DNA from: Lachnospiraceae bacterium UBA1760
GTDB lineage: Bacteria > Bacillota > Clostridia > Lachnospirales > Lachnospiraceae
Assembly (NCBI GenBank): GCA_002314775.1
Contig: DCHE01000088.1
Coordinates: forward strand, 1 to 64,000
Length of the DNA: 64,000 nt
Direction: 5' to 3'
The position numbers and the translations under genes were made by a program. The notes under the pieces were generated by a model, which saw only the letters and a program-made list of their open reading frames with translations, searched no databases and was not told where the DNA came from. Shown piece after piece: positions 45,251 through 53,755 of this stretch (its first letter is position 1; each line of letters opens with the position of its first letter).

Positions 45251-46250
45251 CAATATGAGAGTAAGGAAAAGTCCGGTTGCATTTGTAACATTTACAAGTG
45301 CCGCTAAAGAATTAAAAAATAAGATAGCAGATAAGCTGCCAGAACTTCTTATGTACGACCAGGAAGGCTTAGGCACAGGTGATATAGAGGGGTTCTTAAG
45401 AGAAATGTTTCGAAAGAGAATTCCTATAGTGTATATCTCGGCCATGGGAATCTGTGTGAGGCATATTGCAGCATTTGCAAAGGACAAGCTTATGGACAGT
45501 CCGGTTATTGTCATTGATGAGAGGGGGCAGTTTGTAATCCCTGTTCTGTCAGGTCATGTGGGCGGGGGCAATAAGCTTGCGAGAGAAATTGCTGCTGCAA
45601 TAGGCGGAACTGCAGTCATAACTACTGCAACTGATGTAAATAATATATTTTCCATAGATACCTTTGCGGTTTCAAATGGATATAGAATAGTAAACCGTGA
45701 GGAAATTAAGAGAGTATCCTCAAGGCTTCTTGATAAAGCCTCTGCAAGGGTTAGAATTTCAGGACTTGGAGATATCGTTATTGACTCCTCAGACAATGAG
45801 GAAAGTGTCAAAGAAAAAATAGAGGGACTTCTAATTCCACGCACTGCTTTATCGATAGGAGCAGACATAGAACTTGCAAGAAGGAAGTATGTCCTTGGAG
45901 TTGGCACAAGAAGAGGAAGAACCTTTGACGAAATAAAGGATTTTGTGGAGAGGACTGTGCCGATAGACATATGCGATATCGGGCATGTTGCATCGGTTGA
46001 TTTAAAGAGTGATGAACAGGGCCTGATTGAGTATGCGAATTATCTGAGAGTACCATTTGTGGTATATTCTGCAGAGGAGCTGCTTAAGGTTCCGGGAGAG
46101 TTTGAGGAATCCTCGTTTGTGAAGGAAAAGCTTGGTGTTGGAAATGTATGTGAGAGGGCTGCCTGCCTCGCTTCAAATGGTGGAGAAAAAATCTTAGCAA
46201 AGACTAAGGGTGACGGAATTACAGTTGCTATATATGAAGACAGGATATGA
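45243..46250 (+). CDS. cbiG: Cobalt-precorrin 5A hydrolase CbiG
   Basis: About 335 residues. It opens the ring-A lactone and releases acetaldehyde in the anaerobic route. The core is VYISAMGICVRHIA, LSGHVGGGNKLAREIA and GVGTRRGRTFDEI. Start choice: TTG 45243 has AAGGAG seven bases upstream (45230-45235) and overlaps the cbiF stop, whereas ATG 45255 is 19 bases from that site. Upstream in-frame starts from 45150 lie inside cbiF. Confidence 0.9.
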   Translation: MSDNMRVRKSPVAFVTFTSAAKELKNKIADKLPELLMYDQEGLGTGDIEGFLREMFRKRIPIVYISAMGICVRHIAAFAKDKLMDSPVIVIDERGQFVIPVLSGHVGGGNKLAREIAAAIGGTAVITTATDVNNIFSIDTFAVSNGYRIVNREEIKRVSSRLLDKASARVRISGLGDIVIDSSDNEESVKEKIEGLLIPRTALSIGADIELARRKYVLGVGTRRGRTFDEIKDFVERTVPIDICDIGHVASVDLKSDEQGLIEYANYLRVPFVVYSAEELLKVPGEFEESSFVKEKLGVGNVCERAACLASNGGEKILAKTKGDGITVAIYEDRI

Positions 46251-46303
46251 ATTCGTAAGCATTTTTAGTGCTTTAAGTGGAGAATAGATAAAAGGAAAAT
46301 AAG

Positions 46304-47038
46304 ATGAAGAATACAGTTTATGTAGTTGGCATGGGACCTGGAAAGAAGGAATTCTTAAGCATTGAGGCGGACAATATTCTAAAATCCGTGGATGTGATTG
46401 TTGGATATACAGTTTATGTTGAGCTTCTTAGGGAGGAATATCCAGGTAAGGAATTTCTTACAACTCCTATGATGAGGGAGATTGAAAGGTGTGAGATATG
46501 TTTTGAGCAGGCTACGGCGGGAAAGAGTGTTGCGATGGTATGCTCAGGAGACGCTGGAGTTTACGGAATGGCTTCACTTATGTATGAGGTAGGAAGAAGC
46601 TATTCAGATATTGATTTGTATATTGCACCAGGAATCACAGCGGCCCTGTCGGGAGCAGCAAGACTTGGTTCACCACTTACAAATGATTTCTGTGTTATAA
46701 GCTTGTCTGATCTTCTCACACCCTGGGAGGTTATAGAGAAGAGGATAAGGGCAGCAGTTATGGGAGATTTTGCGATGGCAATTTATAATCCTTCAAGCAA
46801 AAAGAGAAAGGATTATCTAAAAAAAGCTTGCGAAATTATGCTTGACCAGGGAGCAGACATAATGCTCAACTGTGGCTATGTGGAAAACATTGGAAGAGAT
46901 AATGAGAGAACAGTAGTACTTACTCTCGGTGAACTTTTGAATGCCGAGGTAAATATGTTCACAACGGTATTTGTTGGAAATACCTCGACGATAGTTATAG
47001 ACGGAAAGCTTGTGACAAAGCGTGGGTACATAGTATGA
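46304..47038 (+). CDS. cbiH: Cobalt-factor III C17-methyltransferase CbiH
   Basis: 244-residue SAM-dependent methyltransferase that contracts the ring. It has VYVVGMGPGKKEFLS at the N-terminus, VCSGDAGVYGMASL, and AIYNPSSKKRKDYL, diagnostic of CbiH/CobJ. It overlaps the next gene by four bases. Confidence 0.93.
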   Translation: MKNTVYVVGMGPGKKEFLSIEADNILKSVDVIVGYTVYVELLREEYPGKEFLTTPMMREIERCEICFEQATAGKSVAMVCSGDAGVYGMASLMYEVGRSYSDIDLYIAPGITAALSGAARLGSPLTNDFCVISLSDLLTPWEVIEKRIRAAVMGDFAMAIYNPSSKKRKDYLKKACEIMLDQGADIMLNCGYVENIGRDNERTVVLTLGELLNAEVNMFTTVFVGNTSTIVIDGKLVTKRGYIV

Positions 47039-49116
47039 AAATAATAATATTTGCAGGTACAACAGAAGGAAGAAGGATGGCTATGGAGCTTGCTGAGGCA
47101 GGCCATTTTGTAGTGTGCTCGGTTGCAACTATGTACGGTGCAGAAATAATGGAAGATAGTATACTGAGTGATAATTCCTCTTCTACTAACATAAGAGTTG
47201 TTACAGGCCGGATGGATAAAAATGAGATGCTCTCATTCCTTCAGTCAGAGGGCTTTGAGGTAATAATAGATGCGACTCATCCCTTTGCGGAGGTTGTATC
47301 AGAGAATATTAGAGAGTGCGAGAGGGAACTTTCTAAGGCAGGATGTAAGGTAAGATATATGAGGCTGATAAGAGAGACTGCCTCTTGCCCTAAGGATGAC
47401 AAAGCCTTTAGCCAGAAGGAAAATACTGTAATAGACTGCAGCACAGTTTCTGAGGCAGTTGAAATACTTAAAACGATTGAAGGAAATATCCTTATTACAA
47501 CAGGAAGCAAGAATCTTCACGATTTCGCAGCTTCCAAGGAGCTTGGTGAGAGGCTTTTTGTAAGAGTGCTTCCAGGGCTTGAGAGCATTTCTCTCTGCCT
47601 GGAAAATGGAATAAAAGGAAGAAATATAATTGCAATGCAGGGACCATTTTCGAAGGAAATGAATGCTGCAACAATTAAGGAGTACGGAATCTCTGTGCTT
47701 GTCACAAAGGAGTCTGGAAAAAATGGCGGGTTCTATGAGAAGCTTGAGGCAGCAGCTGAGCTTGGAATTAAGTGTGTCGTGATTAGAAAGCCCGAGGAAA
47801 AGACTGATAAGGTGTATTCCTTCGAGGAAATCCTGTCTGAGCTTGGAGTAAAGGCAAGTCAATCTGATTCTAAGCTGTATAAGGCTACTGAGATAGCTAT
47901 TGCCGGTGTGGGAATGGGTGATAAGGCCAATATGACTATAGAGGTTAAGGAACTGATTGATAAGGCTGATATCGTGTTTGGAGCAGAGAGACTCCTTGAT
48001 AAGGCTAAGGGTGTGACCTATCCTTACTACCTTGCAAAGGATATTATTCCTGTTATAAAAGAAGCCGAAATAAGGGCAGCAAGTACGCTCAGGGTAGTAA
48101 TTCTCATGTCGGGAGATACGGGCTTTTACAGTGGCTGTATGAAGCTTAGAAGGGCACTTCTTGATGAGACTGACGCAACAGTTAAGGTCTACCCGGGGAT
48201 ATCATCAATTTCCTATCTTGCAGCAAGGCTTGGCATGAGCTATCAGGAGGCAGAAATAATAAGCACCCATGGAATAGACAAGGGAAAGTGGCTTCCAGAG
48301 CTTAATTACAGTGTGCTAAAGAATGAGAAAACCTTCTTTATAACCTCAGGTCCAGAGGACCTGAATGAAATAGGAAAACTAATAAATAATTCTTTTGCAG
48401 TGAAGAAGGATGTTAAGCTCAAGGTTATTCTTGGCTATATGCTTTCCTACGAAAATGAAATAATAAGAGAGTATTCTGCAGAGGAGCTTACCGAGATATC
48501 AGAGAAGGGGCTGTATGCCGGAGTGATTATAAACAGTGAACCGGAAAAGGTTATAAGATCCTCAAGAATTACTGACAGTGAGTTCGAAAGAGGAAGAGTT
48601 CCTATGACCAAGGAGGAGGTAAGAGACATTTCCATAGCAAAGCTTATGCTTTATGACGGAGCCGTTCTCTACGATATTGGAAGTGGAACTGGTTCAGTAT
48701 CTGTAGCAGCTGCCAGTCTTTCACCAAAAATTAAGGTTTATGCCCTTGAGAGAAATGAAGAGGCAGTGGAGCTTACAAGAAAAAACAAGGAAAAGTTCGG
48801 TCTTACTAATATTGAAATTATCGAAGCTTATGCGCCTATAGGACTAGATTCCCTAGTGGCACCAACTCATGTATTTATCGGCGGGTCAGGAGGTAAGCTT
48901 AAGGAGATAGTTGAGGCAGTCAGGGCTAAAAATTCTAAGGCGAGATTCGTTATAAATGCAATCAGTATTGAGACAGTATGTGAGATAAAGGAGCTATTAG
49001 CGGAGCTTCAGATAGAGGATGCTGATATTGTTCAGCTTTCAGTTAGCAGAGCAAAGACGGTTGGGAATTATCATCTTATGGAGGCAAATAATCCGGTATA
49101 TATTGTTTCATTTTAG
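47035..49116 (+). CDS. CbiJ-CbiE-CbiT triple fusion
   Basis: 693-residue protein with three cobalamin enzymes in line. Residues 1 to about 260 are CbiJ, the precorrin-6A reductase (IIFAGTTEGRRMA, DATHPFAEVVSENI, VRVLPGLES). About 283-490 is CbiE, the C5-methyltransferase half (IAGVGMGDKANMT, LMSGDTGFYSG, KVYPGISSISYLA). About 515-693 is CbiT, the C15-methyltransferase/decarboxylase (RVPMTKEEVRD, DIGSGTGSVSVAAA, FIGGSGGKL). The CbiE-CbiT pair is fused in CobL; the added reductase is less usual and may channel the intermediate. All three sets of motifs look intact. Confidence 0.92.
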   Translation: MKIIIFAGTTEGRRMAMELAEAGHFVVCSVATMYGAEIMEDSILSDNSSSTNIRVVTGRMDKNEMLSFLQSEGFEVIIDATHPFAEVVSENIRECERELSKAGCKVRYMRLIRETASCPKDDKAFSQKENTVIDCSTVSEAVEILKTIEGNILITTGSKNLHDFAASKELGERLFVRVLPGLESISLCLENGIKGRNIIAMQGPFSKEMNAATIKEYGISVLVTKESGKNGGFYEKLEAAAELGIKCVVIRKPEEKTDKVYSFEEILSELGVKASQSDSKLYKATEIAIAGVGMGDKANMTIEVKELIDKADIVFGAERLLDKAKGVTYPYYLAKDIIPVIKEAEIRAASTLRVVILMSGDTGFYSGCMKLRRALLDETDATVKVYPGISSISYLAARLGMSYQEAEIISTHGIDKGKWLPELNYSVLKNEKTFFITSGPEDLNEIGKLINNSFAVKKDVKLKVILGYMLSYENEIIREYSAEELTEISEKGLYAGVIINSEPEKVIRSSRITDSEFERGRVPMTKEEVRDISIAKLMLYDGAVLYDIGSGTGSVSVAAASLSPKIKVYALERNEEAVELTRKNKEKFGLTNIEIIEAYAPIGLDSLVAPTHVFIGGSGGKLKEIVEAVRAKNSKARFVINAISIETVCEIKELLAELQIEDADIVQLSVSRAKTVGNYHLMEANNPVYIVSF

Positions 49117-49130
49117 GAGATTATTTAAAT

Positions 49131-50513
49131 ATGATGCATGAGAAACCAGGAATTGTTATTGCCGCTCCTTCAAGTGGAAGTGGCAAGACAACAATTACAA
49201 TAAGCCTGATTCAGGCACTAAAAAACAGAGGACTTAAGGTTAAGTCATTTAAATGTGGTCCTGATTATATTGACCCAATGTTTCACAGAAGTGTTCTCGG
49301 GATAGAATCAGGAAATCTGGATTTATTTTTCACTGACGAGGCTAGGACAAAAGAGCTTTATGAGAATAAAAATGATGCAGATATATCAATAATTGAAGGC
49401 GTTATGGGGCTTTATGATGGTCTTGGAGGAACAAGCGATGAGGCATCTACCTATCATCTGGCAAGAACTCTGGATTTGCCAGTAGTATTAGTAGTGAACG
49501 CAAGGGGGATGGGAAGATCAGTTCTTGCACAAATTGCGGGTTTTCTGGCCTTTGACACAGAAAAGCTTATAAAGGGAGTAATTCTGAACTGTGTCAGTGA
49601 GACCTACTTTGATAGACTTAAGAAGCTGATTACAGATAATCTTGATGTAGCAGTGCTCGGTTACCTGCCAATGGATAAGAGCATTAAGATAGATTCAAGA
49701 CACCTCGGTCTTACTATGCCGGAGGAGAATAAAGAGGTTATTGATAGTATAAAAAATACGGCTTTAAGGCTTGAGCAGACTGTGGATATAGATAAGCTGC
49801 TTGATATTTCTGGCTTGGGCTCTGATACTTGCATTAAGTCTTTTTTGGCTGATTATGACATGGAAGCGGAAGTAGAAGCTGCAGGAGATAATAAGCCTGT
49901 TATTGCAGTGGCAAGGGACGAGGCATTTTGCTTTTATTACAGAGAAAACCTTGAGCTATTGGAAAAAAATGGCGCAAGGCTTGAGTATTTCTCACCTATT
50001 CATGATAAAAAGCTTCCAGATAATGTGAGCGGACTCATTCTTGGCGGAGGTTATCCTGAGCTTTATGCAAGGGAGCTTTCAGAAAACTATGAGATGCTTA
50101 GAGAGATAAAAAATGCTATTATGACTGGAGTGCCAAGCCTTGCTGAGTGTGGTGGATTTATGTATCTTCACAAGGAGCTTGAAACAAAGGATGGCATGAG
50201 CTATACTATGGCAGGTGTGATTGACGGCAGGTGCTATTACACAGGACGACTTGTCAGATTTGGATATATCAGTCTCACAGATAAGGATGGCATATTTCTT
50301 AAGGACAATCATTTACTGCGTGGTCATGAATTCCATTACTTTGACAGTACCAATAATGGTGAAGGCTTAATCTGCAGGAAACCGATTGTCGAAACAGAAT
50401 TTTCAGCAGGAATTGTAAGTGAAAATAGCTGGTGGGGCTTTGCACATCTGTATTATCCATCAAATGAGGAATTTGTTCATAGATTTCTTATGGCCTGCAG
50501 AGAATTTATCTAA
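49131..50513 (+). CDS. cbiA: Cobyrinic acid a,c-diamide synthase CbiA
   Basis: 460-residue glutamine amidotransferase of the a and c side chains. An N-terminal dethiobiotin-synthase-like ATP domain (IAAPSSGSGKTTIT; KCGPDYIDPMFH) is followed by a class I glutaminase with Cys in LAECGGFMYL and His in the C-terminal AHLYYPSN. Normal length. Last recognisable cobalamin gene of the locus. Confidence 0.93.
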   Translation: MMHEKPGIVIAAPSSGSGKTTITISLIQALKNRGLKVKSFKCGPDYIDPMFHRSVLGIESGNLDLFFTDEARTKELYENKNDADISIIEGVMGLYDGLGGTSDEASTYHLARTLDLPVVLVVNARGMGRSVLAQIAGFLAFDTEKLIKGVILNCVSETYFDRLKKLITDNLDVAVLGYLPMDKSIKIDSRHLGLTMPEENKEVIDSIKNTALRLEQTVDIDKLLDISGLGSDTCIKSFLADYDMEAEVEAAGDNKPVIAVARDEAFCFYYRENLELLEKNGARLEYFSPIHDKKLPDNVSGLILGGGYPELYARELSENYEMLREIKNAIMTGVPSLAECGGFMYLHKELETKDGMSYTMAGVIDGRCYYTGRLVRFGYISLTDKDGIFLKDNHLLRGHEFHYFDSTNNGEGLICRKPIVETEFSAGIVSENSWWGFAHLYYPSNEEFVHRFLMACREFI

Positions 50514-50544
50514 AATTATTTTTATTTTTCCAGGAGGAAGTAAA

Positions 50545-50781
50545 ATGAATCCAGCAGAAGCATTTAAATTAATTGGATTAAAAAGAAAATTTGATAAAAA
50601 TCATCCTAAATTTCAGCAGTTCCTTAGAGCCTGTCTTAAGGATCAGATTAAAGAGGGAACAGTAATAGAAATTAGTGTAAAAAATCCTGATGGAGCTGAA
50701 AAGGTTGCAAACCTAAAGGTACTAAGAGAGGATTTGGAGATGTTTGAGGAGTTAAAGAATATGAAGAACGAGCAAATGTAA
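50545..50781 (+). CDS. Small conserved-looking protein, function unknown
   Basis: 78 residues, no domain recognised. It begins MNPAEAFKLIGLKRKFDKNHPKF and is rich in Lys and Glu with a predicted helix-strand-helix pattern. A strong AGGAGGAAG seven bases before ATG 50545 defines this start; an upstream in-frame start at 50419 would lie inside cbiA. It may be cotranscribed with cbiA, 31 bp downstream. Confidence 0.7.
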   Translation: MNPAEAFKLIGLKRKFDKNHPKFQQFLRACLKDQIKEGTVIEISVKNPDGAEKVANLKVLREDLEMFEELKNMKNEQM

Positions 50782-50847
50782 GTCGTAATTATATAAAAAT
50801 TGTAAGCTTTTTACTGAATAATAGTGAATAAACAAATTATTAAATTT

Positions 50848-50982
50848 AGTTTTACAAAATATTTTCTGCTATGTCATAGTTTGTTCATAATTATGGATTA
50901 TATTAAAACCATAATTTTTTTCATAACTCTACTTAATAAAAAACGAGCGGCTCTTCACAAATTGAGTTGCTCGTTTTTTATT
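50848..50982 (+). repeat. Tandem intergenic duplication, copy 1
   Basis: A block of about 135 bases is repeated 239 bases downstream. Only one substitution is visible over the first 94 bases; the terminator loop is more divergent. Each copy holds promoter-like, hairpin and terminator elements. The 588-base gap between the small protein and the CarD-like gene consists mostly of these two copies. Confidence 0.9.
50887..50980 (+). ncRNA. Candidate small RNA, unit 1
   Basis: TTTACA (50851-50856) and an extended -10 TGTCATAGT (50872-50880) would start a transcript near 50887. It would hold a perfect AATTATGG/CCATAATT hairpin (50889-50916) followed by Ts, then a strong 16-bp stem (50938-50953 with 50964-50979, two G-U pairs) ending in six Ts. 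No reading frame with a good ribosome site fits. A noncoding RNA of about 94 nt is inferred. Confidence 0.5.
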
Positions 50983-51086
50983 GTTATAAGTGTTGTTGTA
51001 ACAATTCTTATAAGGATGCAGAAAAAGGACTGGGATGATAAGTACTAGGATGATAATTACTGCTGACTATTATAAAATTTCATAAC

Positions 51087-51220
51087 AGTTTTACAAAATA
51101 TTTTCTGCTATGTCATAGTTTGTTCATAATTATGGGTTATATTAAAACCATAATTTTTTTCATAACTCTACTTAATAAAAACGAGCTGCTCTACCACAGA
51201 TTGAGCGGCTCGTTTTTATT
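51087..51220 (+). repeat. Tandem intergenic duplication, copy 2
   Basis: Second copy of the block at 50848. The last 40 bases differ in the terminator loop and in two stem positions, but pairing is kept, so the stem-loop seems to be under selection. Confidence 0.9.
51126..51218 (+). ncRNA. Candidate small RNA, unit 2
   Basis: Same architecture as unit 1: TTTACA, extended -10 at 51111-51119, AATTATGG/CCATAATT hairpin, and terminator stem AAAAACGAGCTGCTC (51177-51191) with GAGCGGCTCGTTTTT (51203-51217). Relative to unit 1 the stem swaps one G-T pair for T-G and one for G-C, so the structure is retained. Confidence 0.5.
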
Positions 51221-51284
51221 TTAGCGATAATATCTAAATAACATTTGCGCTAATGCACATTTTTAACAAACTTTTTTTTACACC

Positions 51285-51313
51285 TTACAAAACTGATTTT
51301 TCAATGCTAAAAT
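51285..51313 (+). promoter_or_regulatory. Promoter of the CarD-family gene
   Basis: TTACAA (51285-51290), a 17-bp spacer and TAAAAT (51308-51313) extended by TG at 51305-51306. It lies about 55 bases before the start codon. Confidence 0.55.
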
Positions 51314-51369
51314 AGGAATGTAGCAAACTATGAATAGGGATATTTAGTATAATGTGAGGAGGTTTTAAA

Positions 51370-51873
51370 ATGTTTGAAGTAGGCGATTTTATTGTCTATG
51401 GCGCAAGTGGAGTTTGCGAAGTTAAAAGTATTGGTTCTCTTGATATTGACGGAGTGAGCAATGAAACTATTTTCTACACACTGATTCCAAAGTACGGAAA
51501 ATCAAGTGAGATATTTACCCCGGTCGATAACAAAAGAATTGTGATGCGTCATGTTATGTCTGAAGAGCAGGCGAGGATGCTTCTTAGTGAGATCAAGTCG
51601 ATTGAAGAACTGGGTGTTACTAACGAAAAGAAACGTGAACAGGAATATAAAGAGGCAATTTCAACCTGCGACCCAAGAAGCTGGGTCAGCATCATAAAAA
51701 CGATTTATACCAGGAAGGTACAGAGAACAGCGGCGGGCAAGAAGGTAACTTCATCGGATATGAAGTACATTAGTCTTGCGGAGGATCATCTTTACGGAGA
51801 ACTTGCAGTATCTCTTCATATGGACAGAGATAAGGTTAAGGAGTACGTTGAAGAGACAGTGGAGAAGAATTAG
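51370..51873 (+). CDS. CarD/CdnL-family transcription regulator
   Basis: 167-residue protein with an N-terminal CarD/TRCF RNA-polymerase-interacting domain (MFEVGDFIVYGASGVCEV; ETIFYTLIPKYGKSSEIFTPV) and a helical, basic C-terminal part (MKYISLAEDHLYGELAVSL). CarD proteins bind the RNA polymerase beta subunit and stabilise open complexes at promoters. GAGGAGG precedes the ATG, and it has its own promoter and terminator. Confidence 0.9.
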   Translation: MFEVGDFIVYGASGVCEVKSIGSLDIDGVSNETIFYTLIPKYGKSSEIFTPVDNKRIVMRHVMSEEQARMLLSEIKSIEELGVTNEKKREQEYKEAISTCDPRSWVSIIKTIYTRKVQRTAAGKKVTSSDMKYISLAEDHLYGELAVSLHMDRDKVKEYVEETVEKN

Positions 51874-51887
51874 AGGATATGAAAGCT

Positions 51888-51918
51888 AGGAGCCATTTTT
51901 TATTGGCTCCTCTTTTAT
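51888..51918 (+). terminator. Terminator after the CarD-family gene
   Basis: AGGAGCCA (51888-51895) pairs with TGGCTCCT (51904-51911), followed by CTTTTATTT. Confidence 0.85.
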
Positions 51919-52034
51919 TTGCCAAATCACATTTGCTTATATATAATTGAGATTAGTGAAGAGGCTGATAGCGAGCAGAGTGCTAAGCATTTTGTCAGCT
52001 TTAGTAGGAAATGAGTAACAGCTAGGAGATAGTA

Positions 52035-53477
52035 ATGAACAAGAACGAACTGTATGAAATAGAGATAACCGATATCGGTAATGATGGAGAAGGAATTGGC
52101 CATATCGATAATATGGCAGTTTTCATAAAGGATGCACTTATCGGTGATAAGCTTGTCACAAGAATAGTGAAGACTAAGAAGAATTATGCCTACGGAAGAG
52201 TTGAAAGGATTCTGATACCATCGCCTTACAGAGTTGAACCACAGTGTGAAAAAGCCAGAAGCTGTGGCGGCTGTACCCTGCAGCATATGAGCTATGAAAA
52301 GCAGCTTGAGTACAAATGGAATAAGGTTAAGGGCTGCTTAGAGAGAATCGGTGGTATAAAGAATGCTGGGGATTTGATGGAAGAAGCTCATGGAATGGAG
52401 AATCCATTTCATTATAGGAATAAAATGCAGTTTCCAGTTGCCTACGATAAGGAAGGACGGGCATGCCTTGGATTTTACGCAGGTCATACTCATTCACTTA
52501 TCTCCCTTTCTGACTGTGCAATAGGACATCCAGTTAACAGTGTAATCATTGAAATAGTAAAGAATTATATCGATAAGTTTGGCGTTAGTATATATAACGA
52601 AGAAACAAGTACAGGCTTAGTAAGACATATCCTGACAAGAGTTGGCTTTTCGACTGGTGAATTAATGGTTTGCGTCATCGCAAATGGAACTAAGCTTCCA
52701 TACAGTGAGGTGCTCACAGATATGCTAAGGGATGGCATCTCAAAATGGAGCAGTGATAATTCGGACAATGGATGCTTTAAAAAGGATACAAAGATAGAGT
52801 TTAAATCTCTCATGCTTAATATCAACAGGGAGAAGACGAATAAAATACTAGGAGATACCTCCAAGGTGCTTTGGGGACAGTCTTACATAACAGATTATAT
52901 TGGAGACGTAAGATTTCATATTTCTCCTCAGTCCTTCTATCAGGTAAATCCACTCCAGACAAAGAGACTCTACGAGAAGGCTCTTGAGTACGCAAACTTA
53001 AGCGGTATGGAGACAGTCTGGGATATGTACTGCGGAATCGGAACTATTTCACTTTTTCTCTCAAGGAAAGCAAAGGAGGTATTTGGGGTCGAGATTGTTC
53101 CTCAGGCAATTGAGGATGCAAACAGAAATGCTGACCTAAACGAAATAACCAACGCAAAATTCTTTGTTGGAAAGGCAGAGGAAATCGTTCCTCAGATATA
53201 CAGTAGAAATGAGGCTGGAAGCCATGCAGATGTAGTGGTTGTAGACCCACCAAGAAAGGGCTTAGACGAAAAGCTTCTAAAAACCCTTGCAATGATGTCA
53301 CCAAAACGTCTGGTATACGTATCCTGCGACCCGGCAACTCTCGGCAGAGATTTGAAATACCTCACAGGAGAGGGCTTTAAACTTGAAAGGGTGGCTGTGT
53401 TTGATCAGTTTTCACATTCGACACATGTGGAGAGTGTTTGCTTGCTAAGTAGAAAAGCATTTATAGATAAGCAATAA
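52035..53477 (+). CDS. rlmD: 23S rRNA (uracil-5-)-methyltransferase, RlmD/RumA type
   Basis: 480-residue SAM-dependent RNA methyltransferase. An N-terminal TRAM domain (EIEITDIGNDGEGIGHID) is followed by a cysteine cluster for 4Fe-4S (CEKARSCGGC), and a Rossmann domain with WDMYCGIGTISLFL. The catalytic motif DPPRKGLDEKLL and the nucleophile/general-base region YVSCDPATLGRD are intact. It modifies uridine in rRNA; which position cannot be read from sequence (RlmD, RlmCD and TrmA are relatives). Confidence 0.9.
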   Translation: MNKNELYEIEITDIGNDGEGIGHIDNMAVFIKDALIGDKLVTRIVKTKKNYAYGRVERILIPSPYRVEPQCEKARSCGGCTLQHMSYEKQLEYKWNKVKGCLERIGGIKNAGDLMEEAHGMENPFHYRNKMQFPVAYDKEGRACLGFYAGHTHSLISLSDCAIGHPVNSVIIEIVKNYIDKFGVSIYNEETSTGLVRHILTRVGFSTGELMVCVIANGTKLPYSEVLTDMLRDGISKWSSDNSDNGCFKKDTKIEFKSLMLNINREKTNKILGDTSKVLWGQSYITDYIGDVRFHISPQSFYQVNPLQTKRLYEKALEYANLSGMETVWDMYCGIGTISLFLSRKAKEVFGVEIVPQAIEDANRNADLNEITNAKFFVGKAEEIVPQIYSRNEAGSHADVVVVDPPRKGLDEKLLKTLAMMSPKRLVYVSCDPATLGRDLKYLTGEGFKLERVAVFDQFSHSTHVESVCLLSRKAFIDKQ

Positions 53478-53532
53478 TGTTATTGCTCTTGTATATAGTG
53501 TCAAGGAGAAGTAATTTTACTTAAAATACCAG

Positions 53533-53569
53533 ATCTCACATCACATAGCTTGTGGTGTGGGATTTTTTT
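53533..53569 (+). terminator. Terminator after the RNA methyltransferase gene
   Basis: ATCTCACATCACA (53533-53545) pairs with TGTGGTGTGGGAT (53551-53563), with two G-U pairs, then seven Ts. Confidence 0.85.
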
Positions 53570-53633
53570 ATTATAAAAAGGGTCATTGTAATTTCTAATA
53601 CTAAAAGAATTAAAATGAGTATATTTGAATTTT

Positions 53634-53654
53634 GTTATAGCTAAAAACTATAAC
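53634..53654. promoter_or_regulatory. Candidate LysR-type operator upstream of the sulfur/Nif-like region
   Basis: Perfect inverted repeat GTTATAG-CTAAAAA-CTATAAC, an AT-rich dyad with the T-N11-A spacing favoured by LysR-type regulators. It lies about 100 bases before the SDR gene that opens the region, and a LysR gene is located at 58821. The link is inferred. Confidence 0.4.
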
Positions 53655-53755
53655 GGATAAAAGAATTTTCAGATTATACAACTTATTATTTTATTGCTAT
53701 TATCTATACATACAAAACATACCAATTAAGTAGGTAATGAAATGAAGGTGAAAAA

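Noticed and set aside
50824..51048. 74-codon reading frame with GTG start in the intergenic duplication
   Set aside because: No ribosome site, it reads through the hairpin and terminator of the repeat, and the frame is not kept in the second copy.
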